This document shows, one piece after another, positions 6,176-13,021 of a DNA stretch of 13,021 nucleotides. The stretch covers positions 1 to 13,021 of the forward strand of contig DBYG01000068.1 in the NCBI GenBank assembly GCA_002310175.1. The letters run 5' to 3'. The DNA comes from Bacteroidales bacterium UBA1192. Lineage in GTDB: Bacteria > Bacteroidota > Bacteroidia > Bacteroidales > Bacteroidaceae. The position numbers and the translations under genes were made by a program. Under the pieces are notes generated by a model. The model was not told the origin of the DNA and searched no databases. It was given only the letters and a program-made list of their open reading frames with translations. Each line of letters starts with the position of its first letter. Positions within the stretch are counted from its first letter, which is position 1.

Positions 6176-8023
6176 TCATTTATCACAGCTGATAACCTCC
6201 ATCCTGCAGTTCATACAGTCAAAACGAAGGCGGAAACAACGGCCGTCCTGAAGACGCAGATATAGAGGTTCACGGACTTTCAAGTCAGAATCATGATGTC
6301 TGGGGCACAGTCCGATGGCATATCTTATACAATGGCGACAAGACATAATAACCGCCTTGTCAGGAACTGATTTCTCAAAGGCAGGGTCTATTTTCCCTAC
6401 ACCGTGGTCATGGTAGAATGCGTAAGCCTCATCATTCATGACATTACCCAGATAGGTCAGTTCTTTCTGTGGATAAACAGGAACGGGGATAACTGTCTCA
6501 CCTACTGAAGGACGCACGTATGATTTCATCCTTAAGGTCTCCAATGATTCTGTCATCCGTCTCCGTAAATCAGACAGTAAAGATGAGGGGATGAAACGCT
6601 CAGTCTCCATCCTGACTTCAACAGACCGGACATTAAAACGGGTGTTACCCAGTTTGGAAAGCTGGGTCTTTATATTGCTTTCCTGAGGTGTGAGGGCATT
6701 CTCTTTCTTCCAATCTGAAAAAACAGCGGCCGTAATACCGTCCTCATCGGTAACGCTTACCCGATAACCGTCCGTAATCTCCTCAAACAGTATATCGACG
6801 GATATCTTTCTTACTGCCGATTCTCTGGCGAGCACCTTCTCGAACTCCTGATCATAGTTGCGATATACCACAGTTCCCGGATTGACATCCGGCATCCTGA
6901 CACCTTCAAGGAACAGGAATATCCTGCCGCCCTCCACACGGTTTACACGATATCCCTCAAGCTCTCCTTCACTATTGAAGAAACAGAGACCGTCACCATT
7001 ACGGAAAGCCTTGAATCCGGCTACAGAGAGCCATCCTCGGCCTGTCTCCTTGACCGTTCCCATTTTCTCCCCTGTTGATTTGGGTGTTCCGAATGACCAT
7101 ACATCAGCTTTGCGGCCGTGAAGGAAATAGTCTGTAAATCCGCGGTTGAAGCTTTTGTACACATCGGGTATGAACGTAACTGTACTGTGTCCCACTGAAG
7201 CACGACAGAACTCCTTCCTATGCTCTATGATCCTATCTACAGCCTGACTGTATGCGGCTGTCACGTTCTTTACATAGGAAACATCCTTCAGCCTGCCCTC
7301 TATCTTGAACGAGCATACCCCGGAATCCATGAGTTCTTCCAGACTCTCCATGCGGTTCATGTCACGGAGCGAGAGCAGATGCTTGTCCTTAACTATGACA
7401 TTGTCATCAGAATCGACAAGGTCAAACTTAAGACGGCAGAACTGGGCACACTCTCCACGATTGGCACTACGGCCGAAACAGTATTGCGATGCATAGCACT
7501 GACCGCTGTAACTCACACACAAGGCACCGTGCACAAAACACTCCAGCTCTATATCAGGACAGGCTTCATGAATGGTTCTGATTTCATCAAGCGACAGTTC
7601 ACGTGCCAATACCACGCGGGTAAATCCACATCCGGCCAGAAAACGGACCTTCTCTACACTCCTTACATCACACTGGGTGCTGGCATGAAGCGCAATAGGG
7701 GGCAGCTTCATGCGCAACACGGCCATATCCTGCACCAGCAACGCATCCGCCCCGGCCTCATATAGTTCCCGGATAAGCTTTTCGGCATCCGCCAGTTCAC
7801 TGTCCTTGAGTATGGTATTAACGGTGACATAGACCTTAGCACCGTAAAAATGTGCAAAACGTGCCAGCTCAGCTATGTCCCTGACACTGTTACCGGCCGC
7901 CTGACGTGCGCCAAAACGTCCTGCACCTATATATACGGCATCAGCTCCATGCTTTATGGCTTCTATCCCGCACTCCAGGTTCCTGGCGGGCGAGAGCAGT
8001 TCTATGTTCTTTTTCGTTTCCAT
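6176..8023 (-). CDS. U32 family protein, RlhA-like (putative 23S rRNA cytidine hydroxylase)
   Basis: The protein is 615 residues without a signal peptide, hence cytoplasmic. Residues about 8-300 are the U32 barrel (opening Glu-Leu-Leu-Ser-Pro-Ala, then Gly-Ala-Asp-Ala-Val-Tyr-Ile-Gly). Residues 161-179 fit the PROSITE U32 signature, with Cys169 and Cys176. With Cys192 and Cys196, and possibly Cys237, these are the likely iron-sulphur ligands known in U32 enzymes such as UbiU/UbiV and required in RlhA and TrhP. A DUF3656-like domain follows at about 395-500. Length and DUF3656 match RlhA (YdcP, about 650 residues), which makes 5-hydroxycytidine at 23S rRNA position 2501, rather than TrhP (about 450). 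The C terminus carries Cys562-x2-Cys565 and Cys573, then Cys603-x2-Cys606, possibly a second metal site. No protease motif is visible, so the 'peptidase U32' label is historical. It starts 5 bases after the second M13 gene. Confidence 0.85.
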   Translation of the reverse strand: METKKNIELLSPARNLECGIEAIKHGADAVYIGAGRFGARQAAGNSVRDIAELARFAHFYGAKVYVTVNTILKDSELADAEKLIRELYEAGADALLVQDMAVLRMKLPPIALHASTQCDVRSVEKVRFLAGCGFTRVVLARELSLDEIRTIHEACPDIELECFVHGALCVSYSGQCYASQYCFGRSANRGECAQFCRLKFDLVDSDDNVIVKDKHLLSLRDMNRMESLEELMDSGVCSFKIEGRLKDVSYVKNVTAAYSQAVDRIIEHRKEFCRASVGHSTVTFIPDVYKSFNRGFTDYFLHGRKADVWSFGTPKSTGEKMGTVKETGRGWLSVAGFKAFRNGDGLCFFNSEGELEGYRVNRVEGGRIFLFLEGVRMPDVNPGTVVYRNYDQEFEKVLARESAVRKISVDILFEEITDGYRVSVTDEDGITAAVFSDWKKENALTPQESNIKTQLSKLGNTRFNVRSVEVRMETERFIPSSLLSDLRRRMTESLETLRMKSYVRPSVGETVIPVPVYPQKELTYLGNVMNDEAYAFYHDHGVGKIDPAFEKSVPDKAVIMSCRHCIRYAIGLCPRHHDSDLKVREPLYLRLQDGRCFRLRFDCMNCRMEVISCDK

Positions 8024-8028
8024 TCCGG

Positions 8029-9996
8029 TTACCAGATGCGCGCTCTTTTTCCGGGTTCAATATACATTCCGTCGCTCTCAGTTATCCCGAATGCCTCATA
8101 CCACTCGTCAATGTGAGGCAAGGTACCGTTAACCCTGAGACGGCTGAGAGAATGCTCGTCGCTTTTTGTCATCTGAAGCACTATCTCATCCCGGCAGTTC
8201 TCCGCCCAGGAACAGGCGTATGCTATGAAAAAACGCTGCAAAGGAGTGAATCCCAGTTTATCCACACCGGGATTATCCCTGTTTACCGCGCGGAAAGCTT
8301 CAAGAGAAATTGTCAGTCCGCCATGATCCGCTATATTTTCACCCAAGGTAAGCTTCCCGTTAGCTTTGATGCCCGGCAGCACCTCTATAGCGTTAAACCA
8401 GTCTGAAAGTACTTTGACACGACGATTGAAACGACGTGTATCAGCGGAGTTCCACCAGTTGCTCATGTTGCCGTCCTTGTCAAACTGACGACCCTCGTCA
8501 TCAAAACCATGGGTCATCTCGTGTCCCATGATTGTGCCTATGGCTCCGTAATTGAACGCATCGTCGGCTTCCATACTGAAAAACGGATACTGGAGTATTC
8601 CGGCAGGGAAGCAGATTTCATTGGTAGAGACATCATAATAAGCATTTATCTCCTGCGGATTCATATACCATTCAGTCTGGTCAACAGGTTTCTTGAACTT
8701 GCGCTCCACCATATCATTCCAAAAAAAACGACTGATGGAGGCACTGTTTTCAAAAAGGGTTTTTGATGGATCAATCTCCATTCTTGAATAATCACGCCAC
8801 TTGTCGGGATAGCCTATCTTGAACTTGAAAGCCTCGAGTTTCTCAAGAGCCAGTAGCTTGCTCTCATCACTCATCCACTCTTGAGCCCTGATACGGTGTG
8901 CCAGTGCGGATTTCAGGTTGTGAAACATATCTATCATACGTTCCTTGGCACCGGCAGGAAAATATTTCTCTACATATAGGCGGCCTATGGCATCGCCCAA
9001 TGTTCCGTTTACTGCCGATGTGGCGCGTTTCCACATTGGTTTGGGTTCCTTCTGCCCGCTAAGAGTGCGTCCGTAGAAGTCAAAATCAGCATCGTCGAAA
9101 TCCCGACCTAACCGGGTCCCGTTCGAGTCCAGCATCTGCCATTCCATGAGAATCTTCTGGTTGTCAAGAGGTTCCTCATTCAGCACACGGATTGCCTCCA
9201 TTATTGACTCAGGCTGCCCTACATCAACCCAATCCACCTCATTAAGGCCCATTTTACAGAAGAAACTCCTCCAATCCAGTCCAGGCAATTGCCGATACAG
9301 TTCATCAATTGACCACTTATGATAGTTACTGGCCGGATCACGCAACTGCACATTATTCCGGGATGCTTTAGCCAGACGTTTCTCAATACGCCAGATTATT
9401 CGCATCCGCCGGTACGCTTCCCGCTTGTCATAACCCGCAAGCATCAGCATCCGCACCACATGTTTCTTGAACGCTTTTCTTATACTCTGAGTCTGTCTGT
9501 CACGATCAGTATAGTATTCCTTGTCACCGAGTGTAAGGCCGCCCTGACTCAAACCGACGATATTTGTCTTGCTGTCCTTCAGATCAGGACCGATACCTAC
9601 ATCAAAATATCCGGTCACCCCATAAGGGTCAAGCTCCAGCATAGCGTTCAGCAGCTCGTCAGTGTTGCTGATTGCTCTGATACGCTCCATATAAGGGACC
9701 ATGGGATTAATGCCGTCCTTGTCACGGCTTTCTGAATCCATTACAAGGTTATAGAGGTCAGCAATACGGGCGGCATCACTGCCGGGAGCATTGTCCTGCG
9801 CCGTGATGCCGTCTATCAGTTCCTTGAGCTGGAGGCGGTTCTGCTCAGCCAGTTCATCATAAGTTCCATAGCTGGAGAAATCATCAGGCAGAGGATTTGC
9901 GTCAAGCCAACCCCCACAACTGAAACGGTAGAAATCCTGACCGGGGCTTATGTTCCGGTCAAGATTGTCCTCTTTTATTCCAGCCGATGCACTCAC
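8029..9996 (-). CDS. M13 (neprilysin-like) zinc metallopeptidase without signal peptide
   Basis: The protein is 655 residues. It has the M13_N helical domain (about 10-390) and the M13 catalytic domain (about 445-655). The zinc site is complete: His492-Glu493-x-x-His496 and Glu553 in Glu-Asn-Ile-Ala-Asp. Asn-Ala-Tyr-Tyr (451-454) is the substrate-backbone motif, and the chain ends Arg-Ala-Arg-Ile-Trp as in its neighbour. It is a clear tandem paralogue of the upstream gene, similar along its whole length. The start is odd: GTG at 9996-9994, with no ATG nearby and no other start upstream in frame before it enters the preceding gene. Its N terminus lines up with the mature part of the paralogue just after the lipoprotein cysteine, so no signal is encoded. 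It begins 5 bases after the previous stop (TAAGAGGCGTG), and translational coupling is likely. The protein would be cytoplasmic unless exported in another way. Confidence 0.93.
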   Translation of the reverse strand: MSASAGIKEDNLDRNISPGQDFYRFSCGGWLDANPLPDDFSSYGTYDELAEQNRLQLKELIDGITAQDNAPGSDAARIADLYNLVMDSESRDKDGINPMVPYMERIRAISNTDELLNAMLELDPYGVTGYFDVGIGPDLKDSKTNIVGLSQGGLTLGDKEYYTDRDRQTQSIRKAFKKHVVRMLMLAGYDKREAYRRMRIIWRIEKRLAKASRNNVQLRDPASNYHKWSIDELYRQLPGLDWRSFFCKMGLNEVDWVDVGQPESIMEAIRVLNEEPLDNQKILMEWQMLDSNGTRLGRDFDDADFDFYGRTLSGQKEPKPMWKRATSAVNGTLGDAIGRLYVEKYFPAGAKERMIDMFHNLKSALAHRIRAQEWMSDESKLLALEKLEAFKFKIGYPDKWRDYSRMEIDPSKTLFENSASISRFFWNDMVERKFKKPVDQTEWYMNPQEINAYYDVSTNEICFPAGILQYPFFSMEADDAFNYGAIGTIMGHEMTHGFDDEGRQFDKDGNMSNWWNSADTRRFNRRVKVLSDWFNAIEVLPGIKANGKLTLGENIADHGGLTISLEAFRAVNRDNPGVDKLGFTPLQRFFIAYACSWAENCRDEIVLQMTKSDEHSLSRLRVNGTLPHIDEWYEAFGITESDGMYIEPGKRARIW

Positions 9997-10001
9997 GCCT
10001 C

Positions 10002-12035
10002 TTACCAGATGCGCGCTCTCTTGTCGGGAGCCAGATAAAGCTTGTTGTCCGGAGTGATGCCGAAGGCCTCATACCATGCGTCAATGTGCGGCAGTGTGCC
10101 GTTCACACGCCAGCGGCCCAATGAATGAGGATCACTCTTGGTGCGGTTACGTATCTCCTCGTCACGTATATTTCCGGCCCATACGCCTGCATACGCCATA
10201 AAGAAACGCTGTTCAGGGGTATATCCGTTAACGGTTTTCAATGGAGCGTCCTTGGTGGCGTTCTTGAATGCCTGGTATGCAATCATCAGGCCTCCGTGGT
10301 CAGCAATGTTCTCACCCAGTGTGAGAGAGCCGTTTCCGTTCAGGTCCGGCAGAACCTTGATGTTGTCAAAATGATCCACTATCACCTGTACGTGCTCCTT
10401 GAACTTGTCGGCATCACCTGCGGCCCACCAGTCGGTAAAGTTACCCTCCTTGTCAAACTGACGGCCCTGGTCATCAAATCCGTGGGTCATCTCATGGCCT
10501 ATCACCACACCTATTGCACCGTAGTTGAATGCATCATCGGCACTCATGTCAAAGAACGGATACTGCAAAATTCCGGCAGGGAAACAAATCTCATTGGTGG
10601 TAGGGTTGTAGTAAGCGTTGACAGTCTGAGGAGTCATGAACCATTCAGTGTTGTCAACCGGTTTCTTGTACTTGCGTTCCACCATATCCTGCCAGAAGAA
10701 CTTAGTCATGGCTATATTGTTCTCAAACAGGTTCTTGGATGGATCGATTACCAGCTTTGAGTAATCTTTCCACTTGTCGGGATAACCTATCTTTACATAG
10801 AAGGCGTCCAGTTTCTCATGAGCGCGGGCTTTTGTGCTGTCGCTCATCCAGTCCTGAGCGTCAATACGCTCGCCAAGAGCTATCTGGAGGTTCTTGACCA
10901 GAGTGGTCATACGTTCCTTTGATGCGGCGGGGAAATATTTCTCCACATAGAGCTGTCCTATGGCCTCACCCAATGCGCCGCTCACGGTTGATGTGGCACG
11001 TTTCCACCAGGGTTGCTGCTCCTGACGACCGCTCATAACCTTGCCGTAGAAGTCAAAGTTTGCCTTATCAAGCTCCTGGGTAAGAAGTGAAGCTGAATGA
11101 TCTATAAGCTGCCACTCCATATATGACTTGTGGGCCTCAACCGGGACCTGGGCCAGGATAGCCTCAACTTCATGGATAGGCTCTGGCTGACCGACGTCAA
11201 CAAAATCGCAGTCACCGATACCCAGCTTGTCAAAATACATCTGCCAGTCTATTCCCTTGTAATCCTTCTTCAGCTGGTCAAACGACATCTTGTGATAGTT
11301 AGCGGCAGGATCGCGCTGCTGAACGGCACTATATGACTTGTCAGCTATGCGGGTCTCTATCAGCATCACATCCTCCATCTTGTTCTGAGCAGTCTTTTCA
11401 TCAAATCCGCAGAGAGTGAACATACGTACAATATGTTTCTTGAAAGCCTCACGGATGGCGGTCGTAGCATCATCATCGTCCAGATAATACTCTTTCTCTC
11501 CAAGTGAGAGTCCACCCTGACCCACACTGACCAGATTTGACTTGCTGTCCATCATATCGGCACCTATACCGACTCCGAAATAATTACTCACCAGGCCGCT
11601 CAGGTCCAATTCAACCATAAGCGGGAAAATCTCCCTGCGGTCCTTCACCGCCTCAATCTTCTCAATCCAGGGCTTGAGCGGAGCCAGTCCCTCCCTGTCA
11701 CGGCGGGCAGTGTCAAGCACCAGTTTATAAAGGTCTGCAATCTTCTGGGCGTTTGATCCCGGCACATTGTCGGCAGCGACAATCCCGTCAATCAGTCCCT
11801 TGAGCTGCTCGCGGTTATCCTCAGCCAGCTGGTCAAAGCTGCCGAACCTTGCATACTCGTCAGTAAGCGGATGAGCCGCATTCCAACCACCATCGGCAAA
11901 CTGGAAAAAATCATCTCCGGGCACTGATTTCGTATCAAGGTTTTCCATCTTGATACCGATACCCTGCTTAGGGTTATTACATGACATCATAGCCATTCCT
12001 GCTAATGCAATTGTAAATAAAGTTACTTTCTTCAT
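10002..12035 (-). CDS. M13 (neprilysin-like) zinc metallopeptidase, lipoprotein
   Basis: The protein is 677 residues from the ATG at 12033-12035. A 16-residue longer reading from 12083 overlaps the ABC-F gene and would bury the signal peptide, so it is rejected. Residues 1-19 form a lipoprotein signal (Lys2-Lys3, hydrophobic core, Ala-Met-Met-Ser-Cys19). M13_N covers about 30-410, and the catalytic domain about 465-677. Zinc ligands are His514 and His518 in His-Glu-Met-Thr-His, plus Glu575 in Glu-Asn-Ile-Ala-Asp, with Glu515 as catalytic base. Asn-Ala-Tyr-Tyr is at 473-476. M13 enzymes (PepO, neprilysin) cut oligopeptides on the amino side of hydrophobic residues. This one would act from the periplasm or outer membrane on imported or cell-wall-associated peptides. 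It starts 11 bases after the ABC-F stop and ends 5 bases before its paralogue. Confidence 0.96.
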   Translation of the reverse strand: MKKVTLFTIALAGMAMMSCNNPKQGIGIKMENLDTKSVPGDDFFQFADGGWNAAHPLTDEYARFGSFDQLAEDNREQLKGLIDGIVAADNVPGSNAQKIADLYKLVLDTARRDREGLAPLKPWIEKIEAVKDRREIFPLMVELDLSGLVSNYFGVGIGADMMDSKSNLVSVGQGGLSLGEKEYYLDDDDATTAIREAFKKHIVRMFTLCGFDEKTAQNKMEDVMLIETRIADKSYSAVQQRDPAANYHKMSFDQLKKDYKGIDWQMYFDKLGIGDCDFVDVGQPEPIHEVEAILAQVPVEAHKSYMEWQLIDHSASLLTQELDKANFDFYGKVMSGRQEQQPWWKRATSTVSGALGEAIGQLYVEKYFPAASKERMTTLVKNLQIALGERIDAQDWMSDSTKARAHEKLDAFYVKIGYPDKWKDYSKLVIDPSKNLFENNIAMTKFFWQDMVERKYKKPVDNTEWFMTPQTVNAYYNPTTNEICFPAGILQYPFFDMSADDAFNYGAIGVVIGHEMTHGFDDQGRQFDKEGNFTDWWAAGDADKFKEHVQVIVDHFDNIKVLPDLNGNGSLTLGENIADHGGLMIAYQAFKNATKDAPLKTVNGYTPEQRFFMAYAGVWAGNIRDEEIRNRTKSDPHSLGRWRVNGTLPHIDAWYEAFGITPDNKLYLAPDKRARIW

Positions 12036-12046
12036 AATTATGTTTG

Positions 12047-13021
12047 TTATAAACTCTCTCCTTCCGTCATTGCCTCCTCCCAACGCTTTTCAGCCTCGGA
12101 CAGGTCATTCTTGAGCTTGCTGTAAGCTTCGTACATAGCCGCATTTTGCGCTCCACTGGGGGTGGACAGCCAATCCTCCAAATCCTTTATCTCTTTTGAT
12201 ATGCGTTCCACATCCTTCTCACAGTCATCAATCCTCTTTTGGATCTTACGTTTACGACGCTCCTGCTCTTTCCTGGCCTCATAATCCTCCTTCCCGTCCG
12301 ATGCCTTATCCTGAGGAAGCGGTTCCACCGAAGCACCTTTCATCCGGCCTATGTCTGCAAGATTGTCCAACTCCTTCTTCTGAAGGAAGTCATATATGCC
12401 GCCAAGATGCTCGTGCACCTTTCCGTCGGCAAACTCATAGACCTTGCTCACTAGTCCGTCCAGGAACTCACGGTCGTGGCTGACCACTATCACCGTGCCG
12501 TCAAAGGCCTGTATGGCCTCCTTGAGCACATCCTTGGATGCCATATCAAGATGATTGGTAGGCTCATCCAATATGAGAAGGTTATTGGGAGTAAGCAGCA
12601 GGCGTATCATGGCTAATCTGGAGCGCTCACCACCGGAAAGGACTTTGACCTTCTTCTGGCTGGCCTCACCGCCAAACATGAATGCACCCAGAATATCGTT
12701 TATACGGGTACGGATGGGACCGGTAGCCACATTATCAATGGTATCATGCACTGTAACCTCATCATCCAGCAACTGTGCCTGATTCTGCGCATAGTAGCCT
12801 ATCTGTATATTATGTCCTATGGTAAGTGTGCCGTCAAACGGTATCTCACCCATGATGCACTTGACCAGTGTGGTCTTACCCTCTCCATTGCGTCCTACAA
12901 ACGCCACTTTCTCTCCGCGCTTTATGGTCAGGTTCACTCCGCTGAACACGCAGTGGTCACCATAACTCTTGGCTACGTCCTCGCAGGTCACAGGATAGCT
13001 GCCACTACGTATGGCTGGGGG
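12047..13021 (-). CDS. ABC-F type ATPase, C-terminal half (5' end outside window)
   Basis: The frame is open to the window edge. The apparent GTG start at 12991 is an internal Val, since the ten codons upstream (Pro-Pro-Ala-Ile-Arg-Ser-Gly...) are the usual linker before the second ATPase domain. The 324 visible residues contain Walker A Gly-Arg-Asn-Gly-Glu-Gly-Lys-Thr (43-50), a Q-loop near Gln79, the signature Leu-Ser-Gly-Gly-Glu (128-132), Walker B with Asp-Glu-Pro-Thr-Asn-His-Leu-Asp (152-159) and the switch His182. A charged coiled coil follows at about 240-320, like the C-terminal extension of Uup/YheS/YdiF proteins. There is no membrane segment: ABC-F proteins act on the ribosome rather than as transporters. 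The subfamily cannot be fixed without the first domain and interdomain linker. It is the first gene seen in the cluster that continues into the two M13 genes and the U32 gene. Confidence 0.95.
   Translation of the reverse strand, partial: PPAIRSGSYPVTCEDVAKSYGDHCVFSGVNLTIKRGEKVAFVGRNGEGKTTLVKCIMGEIPFDGTLTIGHNIQIGYYAQNQAQLLDDEVTVHDTIDNVATGPIRTRINDILGAFMFGGEASQKKVKVLSGGERSRLAMIRLLLTPNNLLILDEPTNHLDMASKDVLKEAIQAFDGTVIVVSHDREFLDGLVSKVYEFADGKVHEHLGGIYDFLQKKELDNLADIGRMKGASVEPLPQDKASDGKEDYEARKEQERRKRKIQKRIDDCEKDVERISKEIKDLEDWLSTPSGAQNAAMYEAYSKLKNDLSEAEKRWEEAMTEGESL

Noticed and set aside
7220..7765. Plus-strand open frame (181 codons) opposite the U32 gene
   Set aside because: It is antisense to the conserved U32 core, including the cysteine signature, and shows no family features of its own.
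7906..8406. Plus-strand open frame spanning the U32/M13 junction
   Set aside because: It is antisense to two conserved genes, and its sequence is low in meaningful motifs. The gene boundary beneath it is fully explained on the minus strand.
10125..10760. Long plus-strand open frame (211 codons) opposite the first M13 gene
   Set aside because: It lies fully antisense to a well-supported M13 coding region, has no recognisable domain, and reflects the codon structure of the real gene.
12036..12083. N-terminal extension of the first M13 protein by 16 residues
   Set aside because: It overlaps the end of the ABC-F gene and would place 16 residues, including several charged ones, before a standard lipoprotein signal.
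1..13021. CRISPR array, tRNA or rRNA genes, insertion sequence or defence system
   Set aside because: I saw no regularly spaced repeats, no tRNA-like cloverleaf, no transposase or integrase, and no known defence gene. Intergenic gaps are short and explained by promoters and one terminator.

Overview
The window looks like a chromosomal segment from a member of the Bacteroidales (Bacteroides/Phocaeicola/Prevotella-like). Signs of this are several upstream sequences matching the Bacteroidetes -7 element TAnnTTTG, starts that mostly lack Shine-Dalgarno sequences, a protein with a T9SS type A-like C-terminal domain, a DUF3244-like small secreted protein, tandem M13 metallopeptidases ending in the same C-terminal residues, and a stand-alone GH30 enzyme of beta-1,6-galactanase type. 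I do not assign a species. All genes except mazG lie on the minus strand. I see no tRNA, rRNA, CRISPR array, insertion sequence or phage gene, and no gene-free stretch longer than about 220 bases.

Region 1 (1-1070, minus) holds three small exported proteins in a row. In transcription order they are a DUF3244-like protein, a 145-aa protein consisting of a signal peptide, a short YD/RHS-like motif and a T9SS-type C-terminal domain, and the signal-peptide start of a third protein that leaves the window. A Bacteroidetes-type promoter precedes the first. Upstream of them (1288-2988, minus) is a 566-aa predicted membrane protein with a lipobox, a TPR-like extracytoplasmic part, one internal membrane helix, and a cytoplasmic coiled coil ending in an HTH-like segment. 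It may be a membrane-bound regulator, possibly of the three small genes (inference).

Region 2 (2989-5575): the TPR gene and mazG are divergent and share a 207-base intergenic region with one candidate promoter each. MazG is the house-cleaning NTP pyrophosphohydrolase. It converges, with a 6-base gap, on a secreted GH30 glycosidase. A strong 10-bp stem hairpin separates the GH30 gene from the outer-membrane barrel gene upstream of it.

Region 3 (5576-13021, minus): a tight cluster, probably one operon, reads ABC-F ATPase (5' end outside the window), M13 lipoprotein metallopeptidase, a second M13 metallopeptidase without a signal peptide, and an RlhA-like U32 protein, with gaps of 11, 5 and 5 bases. 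A small outer-membrane beta-barrel gene follows 108 bases later with its own candidate promoter. The ABC-F protein and the U32 protein both point to ribosome or RNA function, while the first M13 enzyme works in the envelope. The second M13 copy, apparently cytoplasmic, is the oddest member. No wholly new system is evident. The points most worth checking are the unexported M13 paralogue, the cargo-less T9SS-like protein next to the DUF3244 gene, and the TPR-membrane-HTH regulator.
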